From the NCBI GenBank assembly GCA_050950425.1, contig JBMNHO010000001.1, positions 248,001 through 312,000 on the forward strand: a DNA stretch of 64,000 bases, given 5' to 3'. The stretch is from RGIG529 sp050950425. Its GTDB lineage: Bacteria; Bacillota; Clostridia; Oscillospirales; Oscillospiraceae. This document shows, piece after piece, positions 1 through 8,838 of the stretch. The notes beneath the pieces are model-generated. The model was not told the DNA's origin. It did not search any database and saw only the letters and a program-made list of their open reading frames with translations. The position numbers were made by a program, and so were the translations under genes. Each line of letters opens with the position of its first letter. Within the stretch, counting starts at the first letter, position 1.

Positions 1-383
1 TTACCGGAATGCTTGGCGGCATTGCAGTTGGTGGCCATCATCAAGATATGAAAAGATACGGCTATGCCGACGGCATTCAGAAAAACAAGAAGCCACCATT
101 TTGAAATGAGAACCATGGAGAGCAAAAGCATTCCCCAAAGGTAACCCAGGCTGATGCCCACTGTTTTGAGAGAAAGCCCTGACTTTTGGTGATAACAATG
201 AAGATATTCACGGAAAAACGAAACGTTCATCACACGAGCTCTTAGCTTGGGGGTGCGAGAGAAACAGGCGGCAGTGACCAAAACAAACGGCGTTGTCGGC
301 CACACCGGAAGCAGCAGACCCACTGCCCCCAAAGCCAAAAACAAAAACCCGAGGATGACCCATACAATGGTTTTGATATGCAA
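1..383 (-). CDS. DUF454 (YbaN-like) small inner-membrane protein, 3' end off window
   Basis: The reading frame is open to the left edge, so only the first 127 codons are visible. Translation from a TTG start gives a hydrophobic helix, then a GLLLPVWPTTPF motif near residues 24-35 and ACFSRT just after it. This is the signature of the DUF454/YbaN family (normally about 120-140 residues), so little is probably missing. More hydrophobic segments follow (WGMLLLSMVLI and WWLLVFLNAVGIAV). The TTG is chosen because a GGGGG run lies about 7 nt upstream and a sigma-A promoter sits further up. The biochemical role of the family is not established. Confidence in the family is good; the exact start is less sure. 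Confidence 0.8.
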   Translation of the reverse strand, partial: MHIKTIVWVILGFLFLALGAVGLLLPVWPTTPFVLVTAACFSRTPKLRARVMNVSFFREYLHCYHQKSGLSLKTVGISLGYLWGMLLLSMVLISKWWLLVFLNAVGIAVSFHILMMATNCNAAKHSG

Positions 384-443
384 TGAGAGCCCCCTTTTTT
401 TGATCGGAACATGGCATAGTTCGAAACAATTCTTATTATCTTT

Positions 444-472
444 ACTATATCGCAAACTGCAAATCATGTCAA
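444..472 (-). promoter_or_regulatory. Sigma-A promoter for the DUF454 gene
   Basis: On the minus strand, TTGACA (467-472) and TATAGT (444-449) are separated by exactly 17 bp. This lies about 60 bp upstream of the TTG start. Confidence 0.7.
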
Positions 473-627
473 TAAAATAAGAAATATGTTGTGAGCGGAA
501 TGCCGTTCCATGAGGCGTTATGCGCTTCCATATACAAAAAGGTACACTGAAAAAGCGATTTTACTTGCTGGTATAGAAATTGCAAAGAGGGAAATACTAG
601 CAGAAACAAACAGATAGGAGCGTGACC

Positions 628-858
628 ATGGACAAGCAAAACGAAAACGAAGTGCGCATTACCACGTATGATAAACTAATGCGCGCATGGCAGAACTCCA
701 TGGAAATGGCCCGGGAATTTCGGGTTCATTCCCAAGAGATGAAAGAAGACCATGAAGACAAAGAGATCAGCCATATGCTTGCGGAATTTGCGGTAACAGA
801 GGGGCTGCATGCCGCGAAACTGCGAAACCTCCTGCTGGAGCATCAAAAACAAAAGTAA
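628..858 (+). CDS. Small helical, ferritin-like hypothetical protein (76 aa)
   Basis: A short, very hydrophilic protein predicted to be almost entirely helical. The C-terminal half (AEFAVTEGLHAAKLRNLLLE) has the acidic/His spacing seen in a helix of ferritin-like or rubrerythrin-like proteins, but a complete metal site is not present in 76 residues. ATG is chosen over the GTG two codons earlier because AGGAG lies 8 nt upstream of it. A strong intrinsic terminator follows directly, so it is monocistronic. Function unknown; the ferritin-like link is an inference from helix pattern only. Confidence 0.75.
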   Translation: MDKQNENEVRITTYDKLMRAWQNSMEMAREFRVHSQEMKEDHEDKEISHMLAEFAVTEGLHAAKLRNLLLEHQKQK

Positions 859-861
859 AAA

Positions 862-897
862 ACGAGGCGTTGCAGGCTTGCAGCGCCTCGTTTTTTT
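862..897 (+). terminator. Intrinsic terminator after the small helical protein
   Basis: Perfect 8-bp stem ACGAGGCG/CGCCTCGT followed by seven T. It lies between convergent genes. Confidence 0.9.
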
Positions 898-911
898 GGC
901 CAAGCAAAAGA

Positions 912-2759
912 TCAGTTCAGTTTTTCGAAGTCTGCCGCGCCGTGCTTGCACAAAGGGCAGATAAAGTCAGCGGGCAGCGGCTCACCTTCGTAGACATAGC
1001 CGCAGATTTTGCAGACATATCCCTTTTTGTCGGGCGGGAGTGCCGTGGCCTGGGGCTTGATATGCTTCTGATAATACGCATAGGTCAACGAGGGACCGGC
1101 GGAGAGGACCTTTGCCTCTGTTACTTCCGCTGTAAAGACGGTGTGGGTTTCAAACTCTTCGGTTCCCACCACTTTGGCAGAGACGAAAGAATTGGTATAA
1201 GAGGGGATATAGAGCAAGCCGTTTTCCGAACGGTTTTCCGGAGAGGCGTCCGCCAGTTTATTGACATCTTTGCCGCTTTGGAAGCCAAAATGTTCAAATA
1301 CTTTAAACGGGGTCTCTTCCGTGAGAACGGAAAGATTGAACACGCCGGTTTTCAACACCATGTCGTGGGTGTAATTCTTTTTATTGATGGCAATGACAAT
1401 GCGCTTGGGTGCATTCGTCACTTGGATCACGGTGTTGGTGATGCATCCGTTGTCTTTTTCGCCGTCTTTGGCAGTCAGCACATAAAGGCCGCAAGCCAAA
1501 TTGTACATTGCCTTGGACTCAATCTTTTCTTTGTCGGGCGCAGCTGCCTCTTTTGGCCGCAGGGTTTCCAAAAGGGCGTCGGCCAGCGCGTCAATTTCCG
1601 CCAACTGAGCATCTTTCACGGAAGATTTAATGGTAACCCCGGCCTCTAAAACGTTCATGTTCTTCATAGATCCGAGGATGTTCCGCATCAAGTTGCCGGA
1701 AGCAGGCGCCCAGGTGCCGTTTTGCAAGATGCCAACGGTACGATTTTGCAGATTGTGGGCTTTCAGATCCAACAGCACGGTTTCCATATTGCAGAAAATC
1801 CCGGCATTGTAGGTGGCGGACGCAAAGACCAAGTGGCTGCAACGGAACGCCTCGGAAACGATGACAGAAGGATGGGTCGTCGAGACATCATACATCGCGA
1901 TGTTCCGCACGCCGGCATCGGCCAGCTTGGAGGCCAAAATATTGGCGGCGTTTTCCGTGTTGCCGTAAATAGAACCGTAAGCAATCATAACAGATGCTTC
2001 GTCTTCCGGTGTATAAGAGCTCCATTTAAGGTATTTATCAATGAACCAGCCGATGTTTTTTCGCCAGACAGGCCCGTGCAGCGAGCAGATCATGTTGATT
2101 TCCAGGTTAGCGGCTTTTTTCAGCAGCGCCTGCACCTGGGTTCCGTATTTTCCAACAATGTTGGTATAATACCGTCTGGCGTCCGGAAGCCATTCAGCCT
2201 CGAAATTCACTTCGTCGGCAAACAGATTTCCGTTGATGGCGCCGAAGGTACCGAAAGCATCGGAGGAATAGAGTATTTTGTCTGTTAAATCGTATGTCAC
2301 CATGGCTTCCGGCCAGTGAACCATAGGCGCCATGACAAACGTAAAGGTATGCTTCCCGGTGGAAAGCGTGTCTCCTTCTTTCACCACAACGGCCCGGGAA
2401 TCGATGTCAAAATCAAAAAACTGCTTGATCATTGTAACTGTTTTGGCGTTTGCCACGATTTTGACCTCGGGATACCGCAGAACCAGCTCGTCCATGGTGC
2501 CACAATGATCCGGCTCCATGTGGTTGACCACCAGATAATCCAGCTTTCGCCCGTCCAACACATGAGCAAGGTTTTCAAAAAACTGCTCGCTGACGGCTTT
2601 GTCCACCGTATCCAGCAAGACGGTTTTTTCATCCAAAACTACATAGGCGTTGTAAGAAACCCCTCTGGGGATGGGGAACGCGTTTTCGAACAAAGCCAGC
2701 CGCCGGTCGCTTCCGCCGACCCAGCTCATATCGTCCGTTATTTTTTTGACACAGTACAA
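912..2759 (-). CDS. Flavodiiron protein fused to flavin reductase and rubredoxin
   Basis: Four domains can be read in order. The metallo-beta-lactamase-like diiron domain (about 1-250) has ligands H80, E82, D84, H85, H148, D167 and H228. A flavodoxin domain (about 255-395) has an FMN loop GSIYGNTEN. An FMN-binding split-barrel flavin reductase domain spans about 425-565. The C-terminal rubredoxin has two CxxC pairs (CKICG, CPLCK). Such proteins reduce O2 to water or NO to N2O in the cytoplasm of anaerobes; the fusion supplies its own electron-transfer modules. At 615 residues it is much longer than a core flavodiiron protein (~400). The TTG start has AGGAGG 8 nt upstream. All diiron ligands are intact. 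Substrate preference (O2 or NO) cannot be read from sequence. Confidence 0.93.
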   Translation of the reverse strand: MYCVKKITDDMSWVGGSDRRLALFENAFPIPRGVSYNAYVVLDEKTVLLDTVDKAVSEQFFENLAHVLDGRKLDYLVVNHMEPDHCGTMDELVLRYPEVKIVANAKTVTMIKQFFDFDIDSRAVVVKEGDTLSTGKHTFTFVMAPMVHWPEAMVTYDLTDKILYSSDAFGTFGAINGNLFADEVNFEAEWLPDARRYYTNIVGKYGTQVQALLKKAANLEINMICSLHGPVWRKNIGWFIDKYLKWSSYTPEDEASVMIAYGSIYGNTENAANILASKLADAGVRNIAMYDVSTTHPSVIVSEAFRCSHLVFASATYNAGIFCNMETVLLDLKAHNLQNRTVGILQNGTWAPASGNLMRNILGSMKNMNVLEAGVTIKSSVKDAQLAEIDALADALLETLRPKEAAAPDKEKIESKAMYNLACGLYVLTAKDGEKDNGCITNTVIQVTNAPKRIVIAINKKNYTHDMVLKTGVFNLSVLTEETPFKVFEHFGFQSGKDVNKLADASPENRSENGLLYIPSYTNSFVSAKVVGTEEFETHTVFTAEVTEAKVLSAGPSLTYAYYQKHIKPQATALPPDKKGYVCKICGYVYEGEPLPADFICPLCKHGAADFEKLN

Positions 2760-2863
2760 ACAATCACCCTCCTGTTATTCAGATCAACGCAACAGGGAAA
2801 GGAGGCCTTTCTTGAAACAAAACCGCCGGGATGGGGTATTCGTTTTCCTTCAATAATGTTATA

Positions 2864-2893
2864 CACAAAGCCATCGTTCACAAAGCCATCGTT
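2864..2893. repeat. Perfect 15-bp tandem duplication in the flavodiiron 5' leader
   Basis: CACAAAGCCATCGTT occurs twice head-to-tail without a gap. On the transcribed (minus) strand each copy carries ATGGCTTTGTG, so the duplication makes two very short upstream reading frames. Confidence 0.85.
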
Positions 2894-2926
2894 TCCCTCG
2901 GGAAATCCGAAAAATTATTTGGGTAG

Positions 2927-2955
2927 AGTATATCATATTTTTCACTGAAATGCAA
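2927..2955 (-). promoter_or_regulatory. Sigma-A promoter for the flavodiiron gene
   Basis: On the minus strand TTGCAT (2950-2955) and TATACT (2927-2932) are 17 bp apart, giving a leader of about 160 nt. Between this promoter and the glnA promoter (2956-3248) I see no credible gene, only scattered weak hairpins. Confidence 0.65.
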
Positions 2956-3248
2956 GAGAAAGCCCCCATTTTACGCATCGCCTTGATGATGAAAAACCAA
3001 AATCAGAACAGGAAGAACCAAAAAAATCTACCTCACGAGGCTGGGGCGAAACGGCACACCGCTTCGTAAAATCGAGGAAGGTTTTACGGATGAAAAGAGG
3101 AAGTTACTCTGACGGTTTTGACAATTTCCCTGGAAATGTGGAGGGTCGAAATTGTAACGTTTGTCAACATTTCCCGCCTGCACCTCCGTTTTTCCCACAC
3201 CAGCTGAAACAGGCATAGAAAAAGGAAGGGGAAGTTGCCAGAAGCTGT

Positions 3249-3277
3249 TTGACAGGGGAACGGTTCTGTATTATAAT
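3249..3277 (+). promoter_or_regulatory. Consensus sigma-A promoter for glnA
   Basis: TTGACA and TATAAT, both perfect, with a 17-bp spacer. About 60 nt of leader precede the glnA ATG. Confidence 0.85.
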
Positions 3278-3340
3278 GAGCGCGGCGGAAATCTGAAGAA
3301 ATTCGGGCCACTCCGCAGGTATAGAAGGGAGAAGATTCCG

Positions 3341-4672
3341 ATGTCAAAATACACGCGAGAGGAAATCATTCGCCGCGTCAAAGAAGAGGGGATTCGCTTC
3401 ATCCGGCTGCAATTTACAGATATTTTTGGGCAGCTGAAAAATGTGGCCATCACGGCATCCCAGATCGAAAAGGCGCTGGACGGAAAGTGTATGTTCGATG
3501 GATCTTCCATTGAAGGATTTGTCAGAATTGAAGAATCTGATCAGGTGTTAAAGCCGGATTACGATAGCTTTGTGGTGTTTCCGTGGGAACCGCAAAACGG
3601 GAAAGTGGCACGCCTGATTTGCGATGTATACACGCCGGAGCAGGTTCCTTTTGAAGGAGATCCCCGGTATGTGCTGCGCCGCGCGCTTCAAGAGGCGGCT
3701 GATATGGGTTACACGTTCAACGTGGGCCCTGAGTGTGAATTTTTCCTGTTTGTAATGGACGAAAAGGGAGAGCCGACCCTGCAACCCCATGACCAAGCTG
3801 GATATTTTGATTTAGGGCCTGTAGACCATGGAGAAAGCGCCAGGCGAGAGATATGCCTCGCGCTGGAGGACATGGGATTTGAAATTGAGGCGTCTCACCA
3901 TGAGGTGGCCGCGGGCCAGCACGAAATCGACTTTAAATATGCAAACGCCCTGACGGCGGCGGATCATATTGTCACATTTAAGCTGGCAGTCAAAACACTG
4001 GCGCGGAAAAACGGCCTCCACGCCACGTTTATGCCAAAGCCTCTCTTTGGACTTGCCGGCTCCGGGATGCACGTCAACATGTCTCTGTTCCGTGGGGCGG
4101 AAAATGTGTTTGAAAACGCGGAGGATCCTCTGGGCCTCAGCGAAACGGCGTATCACTTTATCGCCGGTGTTTTAAAGCACAGCAAGGCCATCACCGCCGT
4201 GACAAACCCGCTGATCAACTCCTATAAACGGCTGGTGCCGGGGTACGAAGCACCCTGTTATGTGGCTTGGTCGGCCCGCAACCGCAGCCCGCTGATCCGC
4301 GTTCCCTCCAGCCGGGGGAAAAGCACACGGATCGAGCTGCGCAGCCCGGATCCGTCGGCCAACCCATATCTGGCGCTGGCTCTCTGTCTGACAGCGGGGA
4401 TGGATGGCATCCGCAATAAATTGACGCCTCCGCCTCAGGTGACGGGGAACATCTACGAAATGAGCCAGGCAGAACGGGACGCTTCGGACATTGGCTATCT
4501 GCCGGAAACCTTGATCGAAGCCGTGCGGGAGCTGGAAGCGGACGAGCTGATGATAAAGGCCCTTGGCCCCCATGTGGCAGACCGGTACATAGAAGCGAAA
4601 AGACGAGAGTGGGATGAATATCGCACCCACGTGAGCAACTGGGAACAAAGGAAATATTTAAAAGCATTTTAA
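3341..4672 (+). CDS. glnA: Glutamine synthetase, type I
   Basis: Catalyses ATP-dependent amidation of glutamate with ammonium. Family hallmarks are in order: FTDIFG near the N-terminus, MFDGSSIEGF in the beta-grasp domain, PECEFFLF at the metal site, the NPLINSYKRL stretch and the NRSPLIRVP substrate-binding loop. At 443 residues it matches the short GSI-alpha subtype of Bacillota. I see no adenylylation-type insertion and expect feedback or regulator-based control. The ATG is preceded by AAGGGAGAAG; in-frame codons further upstream lie before or within the promoter and leader and are excluded. It is transcribed from its own consensus promoter. Confidence 0.96.
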   Translation: MSKYTREEIIRRVKEEGIRFIRLQFTDIFGQLKNVAITASQIEKALDGKCMFDGSSIEGFVRIEESDQVLKPDYDSFVVFPWEPQNGKVARLICDVYTPEQVPFEGDPRYVLRRALQEAADMGYTFNVGPECEFFLFVMDEKGEPTLQPHDQAGYFDLGPVDHGESARREICLALEDMGFEIEASHHEVAAGQHEIDFKYANALTAADHIVTFKLAVKTLARKNGLHATFMPKPLFGLAGSGMHVNMSLFRGAENVFENAEDPLGLSETAYHFIAGVLKHSKAITAVTNPLINSYKRLVPGYEAPCYVAWSARNRSPLIRVPSSRGKSTRIELRSPDPSANPYLALALCLTAGMDGIRNKLTPPPQVTGNIYEMSQAERDASDIGYLPETLIEAVRELEADELMIKALGPHVADRYIEAKRREWDEYRTHVSNWEQRKYLKAF

Positions 4673-4777
4673 GGAGAGAGCCAGAATACCCTTTTGAAAG
4701 AGACAGAGACGGCGGGCTTGCATGCCGCCGCCTCGTTTATCATAGATGCTCTGCATCTTGGAAAAGGGGATATGGCC

Positions 4778-5623
4778 TTGAAGTTTTTGAAAATGCATGG
4801 TCTGGGCAACGACTATATTATAGTGGACGATTTGACATGCCGGATCAAACATCCCGGCGCATTGTCGCAAGCCCTTTCAAAGCGTCACGAAGGCGTGGGG
4901 TCAGACGGCCTGATTTTAATTCGCCCGTCCCAAGCCTGCGACTTTCAGATGAAAATGTACAATGCCGACGGCTCAGAAGGGGAGATGTGCGGAAATGGCA
5001 TCCGCTGTCTGGGTAAATTTGTGTATGAACAGGGGCTGACCCCCAAAACGGCTCTTCTCATTGAGACAAAGGCCGGGGTGCGGCGGTTGGATTTGCAGGT
5101 GCGGGACGGAAAGGTTCCGGCGGTTCAAGTGGATATGGGTGTGCCGGAGTTTGCCCCGGGAAAGATCCCTGTGGCGGCTTCGGGAGACTTGTTCTTGGAG
5201 CAGCCCATTGTCATCGACGGGGTGACCTATCTTGTGACCTGCGTCTCTATGGGGAACCCCCATGCAGTGGTATTTTTGGAGGGGATTGCCCCGCTGAACC
5301 TGTCCCGCATAGGGCCGAAGCTGGAGCGTCACCCCCTGTTCCCAAACCGCGTCAATGCGGAGTTTGTCCAGGTGGCAGGCCGAAACAATCTTCACATGCG
5401 GGTATGGGAACGAGGCTCGGGAGAAACCATGGCGTGCGGAACCGGCGCCTGCGCCGCCGTTGTGGCCGGTGTGATGACGGGCCGCTGCGACAGACAAGTC
5501 AGCGTACATCTGCCCGGCGGAACGCTGGATATTTGCTGGGAAGCAATTGGAAATCACGTACAAATGACAGGACCGGTGAAAACTGTTTTTGAAGGAGAAA
5601 TACTGGATGACGAAAGTGAATGA
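4778..5623 (+). CDS. dapF: Diaminopimelate epimerase
   Basis: Interconverts LL- and meso-diaminopimelate for lysine and peptidoglycan synthesis. It starts with the typical MHGLGNDYI motif. The two catalytic cysteines are in NADGSEGEMCGNGIRC and GSGETMACGTGACA. About 281 residues, the usual length. A TTG start is preferred because AAGGGGA lies about 7 nt upstream; an ATG two codons earlier (4772) is only 2 nt from that site but remains possible. The last 17 nt overlap the start of dapL, so the two are translationally linked. A GC-rich hairpin without a T-run lies between glnA and this gene. Confidence 0.95.
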   Translation: MKFLKMHGLGNDYIIVDDLTCRIKHPGALSQALSKRHEGVGSDGLILIRPSQACDFQMKMYNADGSEGEMCGNGIRCLGKFVYEQGLTPKTALLIETKAGVRRLDLQVRDGKVPAVQVDMGVPEFAPGKIPVAASGDLFLEQPIVIDGVTYLVTCVSMGNPHAVVFLEGIAPLNLSRIGPKLERHPLFPNRVNAEFVQVAGRNNLHMRVWERGSGETMACGTGACAAVVAGVMTGRCDRQVSVHLPGGTLDICWEAIGNHVQMTGPVKTVFEGEILDDESE

Positions 5624-6821
5624 AAATTATCTGAAATTACCCGGCAGCTATCTGTTTTCCGAAACAGCGAAGCGGGCAGAGCGGGCGGCAGCCGCCCATC
5701 CGGAGCGAAAACTCATTAAGCTTGGTATCGGCGATGTGACGAGGCCGCTGGCCCCTGCCGTGGTCGCCGCGCTGCATACGGCTGTGGATGAAATGGCGGC
5801 TGCGGAAACGTTTATGGGATATGGGCCGTATGAAGGGTATGGCTTTCTGCGGGATCTGATCTGCAAGTTTGATTATCAGGACCGAAACGTCAACATCGCG
5901 GCGGACGAGATTTTTGTCAGTGACGGCGCCAAAAGTGATTGCGGCAACATCGGCGATATCTTCGGGGCGGATAATATTGTGGCGGTCTGCGACCCGGTAT
6001 ATCCGGTGTACGTGGACACCAATGCCATGGCCGGGCGGGCCGGCGACTGCGGGCCGGACGGCATCTGGAGCAAGCTGGTTTACATGCCCTGCCTGAAGGA
6101 AAACGGATTTGTGCCCCAAATTCCCACAGAGCGGGCGAACCTCATTTATCTTTGTTTCCCCAACAATCCAACCGGCGCAACGGCAACGAAAGAACAGCTT
6201 AAGGCGTGGGTGGAGTATGCGCTTGCAAATGACTCGGTTATTTTATACGATGGCGCCTATGAGGCGTTTATCACAGACCCGGATGTTCCGAAAAGTATTT
6301 TTGAAATTCCCGGGGCGAGGGAGTGCGCCATTGAATTTCGCAGCTTTTCCAAAACGGCTGGTTTCACCGGCCTGCGCTGCGCATATATGGTGATTCCCAA
6401 AACGCTGAAACGAGGCGGCGTGTCTTTGCACGATATGTGGTTCCGCCGGCAGAGCACGAAATACAACGGAGTGCCCTACGTGGTGCAGCGCGCCGCCGCC
6501 GCGGTTTATTCCCCGGAAGGCAGGGTGCAGGTGCGGGATACCATCGCGTATTACCAAAACAACGCAAGCATCATAAGGGAAGGGCTGCGTCATGCGGGCT
6601 TCACCGTATATGGCGGAGTGAACGCGCCCTATATCTGGCTGGAAACGCCCCGGGGCATCGGTTCTTGGGCCATGTTTGATCAGCTGCTGGATCAGGCGGG
6701 CGTGGCAACGACGCCGGGCGCCGGATTTGGCCCGTCGGGGGAAGGATACATTCGCCTCACCGCATTCGGCGATACGGCATCGGCCAAAGAGGCCGTGGAG
6801 CGGATCAAAAACATATTTTGA
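5607..6821 (+). CDS. dapL: LL-diaminopimelate aminotransferase
   Basis: PLP-dependent aminotransferase converting tetrahydrodipicolinate directly to LL-DAP, bypassing the succinylase, acetylase and dehydrogenase routes. Recognised by LGIGDVTRPLAPAVV near the N-terminus, GYGPYEGYGFLRDLI, the FPNNPTGA motif and the PLP lysine in RSFSKTAGFTGLRC. 404 residues, full length. The gene begins inside the last codons of dapF, with its ribosome site GAAGGAGAA in dapF coding sequence. The next enzyme in the pathway, DapF, is therefore made from the same message. Confidence 0.96.
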   Translation: MTKVNENYLKLPGSYLFSETAKRAERAAAAHPERKLIKLGIGDVTRPLAPAVVAALHTAVDEMAAAETFMGYGPYEGYGFLRDLICKFDYQDRNVNIAADEIFVSDGAKSDCGNIGDIFGADNIVAVCDPVYPVYVDTNAMAGRAGDCGPDGIWSKLVYMPCLKENGFVPQIPTERANLIYLCFPNNPTGATATKEQLKAWVEYALANDSVILYDGAYEAFITDPDVPKSIFEIPGARECAIEFRSFSKTAGFTGLRCAYMVIPKTLKRGGVSLHDMWFRRQSTKYNGVPYVVQRAAAAVYSPEGRVQVRDTIAYYQNNASIIREGLRHAGFTVYGGVNAPYIWLETPRGIGSWAMFDQLLDQAGVATTPGAGFGPSGEGYIRLTAFGDTASAKEAVERIKNIF

Positions 6822-6844
6822 TGTTTGACGACGGTATGACAACG

Positions 6845-6874
6845 GGGGACGCCGCGAATCCATGCGGCGTCCCC
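6845..6874 (+). terminator. GC-rich hairpin after dapL, without T-run
   Basis: An 11-bp perfect stem (GGGGACGCCGC/GCGGCGTCCCC) with an 8-nt loop lies between dapL and glmS. Without a U-tract it may be a weak or factor-dependent terminator or an mRNA-stabilising hairpin. Confidence 0.4.
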
Positions 6875-6918
6875 TGCGTAATACCATATGCAAACGGGAC
6901 AGTTTGGAGGTTTCTGCA

Positions 6919-8769
6919 ATGTGTGGAATCATAGGATATGTGGGGCGAGAGCAGGCGGCGCCCATTTTGCTGGACGGCCTGTCAAAATTGGAATACCGGG
7001 GCTATGACTCGGCAGGCGTTGCCGTCTATTCGTCACAAAAGGGACTGGAAGTGGCAAAAAGCAAAGGGAAGATCAAAGATTTGTATGCGCTGATCAATGG
7101 CGGCGCAGCCTTGGAGGGCGCCGTTGGCATTGGGCATACCCGCTGGGCCACCCATGGGCAGCCGTCGGATATCAATTCCCATCCCCATGTCAGCGACTCG
7201 GGTAATATGGTCGTGGTGCATAACGGAATCATCGAAAATTACATTCAGATCAAAGAATTCCTGATTGCCAAGGGCGTTCGCTTTGTTTCGGAGACGGATA
7301 CAGAGGTCGTGGCGCAGCTTTTGGATTATTATTACAATGGCAACTTGCTGGCCGCCGTGGCCAAGGTACTCTCTCGCATTCAAGGCTCTTATGCCCTTGG
7401 CATTTTGTGCAGAGACTGCCCGGATCAGGTCATCGCCGCCCGGAAGGACAGCCCGCTGATTTTAGGATTCGGAGAACACTGCAACTTTTTGGCATCGGAT
7501 GTCACCGCCATTTTAAAGCACACACGGGATGTTTGTTATTTGGACGACGGCGAAATTGCCGTTTTGACGAAAGATCGGGTGACGGTTTACAATACGGATC
7601 TGGACTGCGTGGAAAAAGAACATACCTACGTGGATTGGGAAATTTCCGCCGCGGAAAAGGGCGGATACGAGCATTTCATGTTCAAAGAGATTTTGGAGCA
7701 GCCCAAAGCGGTGAAGGACACCATTTCGCCCCGGATTCGAGACGGAAGGGTTGTGCTGGACGACGTCAAGCTGACCAAAGAAGAAGTGGGGCAGCTGGAT
7801 CGACTGTATATCATCGCCTGCGGGTCGTCTTATCATGTGGGCGTGGTGGCAAAGTACATGCTGGAGCGGTACACGCGGATTCCGGTGGAGGTCGCTCTGG
7901 CGTCAGAGTTTCGATACTGCGACCCCATCGTCAGTGAGCGCACGCTGGTGGTTGCCATCAGCCAGTCCGGGGAAACGGCAGACACCCGGGACGCCATGCG
8001 GGAGGCCAAGCGTCTGGGGGCCAGAACCCTTGCCATAGTCAATGTAGTAGGGTCTACCATTTCCAAGGAAGCGGACGACGTGATTTATACCTGGGCCGGG
8101 CCGGAGATTGCCGTTGCGACAACGAAGGCATATAGCGCCCAGCTTGCCGTGATGCAGCTGCTGACCCTTTATCTGGGGGATCTCACAGGGAAAATGTCCA
8201 GGGAAACGTATGATGCCGTTTTGGCCGGCCTTGTAGGCATACCGGAGCAGATGGAGGACATTCTCTCTCGGAAAGAAGAGGTTCAGTATCTTGCGTCTCT
8301 TTACTTTAACAACCGCTCTGTGTTCTTTTTGGGCCGGAATCTGGATTATGCCATTGGCATGGAAGGATCTTTGAAGCTGAAGGAGATTTCTTACATCCAT
8401 TCCGAGGCGTATGCCGCCGGAGAGCTGAAGCACGGCACCATCTCTCTCATTGAGGAAGGGACGCTGGTGGTGGCCCTCGCCACCTATGATCCTCTATATG
8501 AAAAGCTGATGAGCAACGTGGTGGAGGTAAAATCCCGGGGGGCGTCTGTCTTGGCGCTGACCACAGACCGCCGCAAGACAGAGACAGAGAAAGAAACCGG
8601 CGGATGCAAACGGGTGGATTACGTCCTTTCTGTTCCGGATACCCATGAAATGCTGCTTCCTTCTTTGGCCGTGCTGCCGCTGCAGCTGTTTTCCTATTAT
8701 GTTGCCCTGCTGCGGGGGTGCGACATTGACAAACCGAGGAACTTGGCGAAATCTGTTACAGTCGAATAA
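6919..8769 (+). CDS. glmS: Glutamine-fructose-6-phosphate aminotransferase (isomerizing)
   Basis: Makes glucosamine-6-phosphate for cell-wall precursors. The N-terminal glutaminase begins MCGIIGYVG, with Cys2 as nucleophile after processing, and carries IGHTRWATHG and HNGIIENY. Two SIS domains follow, with GSSYHVG and SQSGETADT. The C-terminus LAKSVTVE is the typical ending. 616 residues, full length. GGAGG lies 9 nt upstream of the ATG. I see no clear glmS ribozyme in the ~100 nt upstream, only the hairpin described separately. Confidence 0.97.
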   Translation: MCGIIGYVGREQAAPILLDGLSKLEYRGYDSAGVAVYSSQKGLEVAKSKGKIKDLYALINGGAALEGAVGIGHTRWATHGQPSDINSHPHVSDSGNMVVVHNGIIENYIQIKEFLIAKGVRFVSETDTEVVAQLLDYYYNGNLLAAVAKVLSRIQGSYALGILCRDCPDQVIAARKDSPLILGFGEHCNFLASDVTAILKHTRDVCYLDDGEIAVLTKDRVTVYNTDLDCVEKEHTYVDWEISAAEKGGYEHFMFKEILEQPKAVKDTISPRIRDGRVVLDDVKLTKEEVGQLDRLYIIACGSSYHVGVVAKYMLERYTRIPVEVALASEFRYCDPIVSERTLVVAISQSGETADTRDAMREAKRLGARTLAIVNVVGSTISKEADDVIYTWAGPEIAVATTKAYSAQLAVMQLLTLYLGDLTGKMSRETYDAVLAGLVGIPEQMEDILSRKEEVQYLASLYFNNRSVFFLGRNLDYAIGMEGSLKLKEISYIHSEAYAAGELKHGTISLIEEGTLVVALATYDPLYEKLMSNVVEVKSRGASVLALTTDRRKTETEKETGGCKRVDYVLSVPDTHEMLLPSLAVLPLQLFSYYVALLRGCDIDKPRNLAKSVTVE

Positions 8770-8771
8770 GA

Positions 8772-8803
8772 AAAGCGGCTCGACACTGTCGAGCCGCTTT
8801 TTT
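8772..8803 (+). terminator. Intrinsic terminator after glmS
   Basis: Perfect stem AAAGCGGCTCGAC/GTCGAGCCGCTTT followed by TTT. A-rich on the other side, so it may also stop the convergent tatD transcript. Confidence 0.88.
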
Positions 8804-8838
8804 GTTCAGGCAAGTTTGCAAGGGGATGCAAGGGCTTA

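Noticed and set aside
870..2948. Long plus-strand open frames opposite the flavodiiron gene
   Set aside because: They mirror the minus-strand flavodiiron coding sequence, lack ribosome sites and give no family-like protein.
2956..3248. A riboswitch or small RNA upstream of glnA
   Set aside because: Some hairpins can be drawn but no known motif is present and the strong glnA promoter lies downstream of them.
6822..6918. glmS ribozyme upstream of glmS
   Set aside because: The gap is under 100 nt and contains one simple hairpin; the pseudoknotted ribozyme core is not recognisable.
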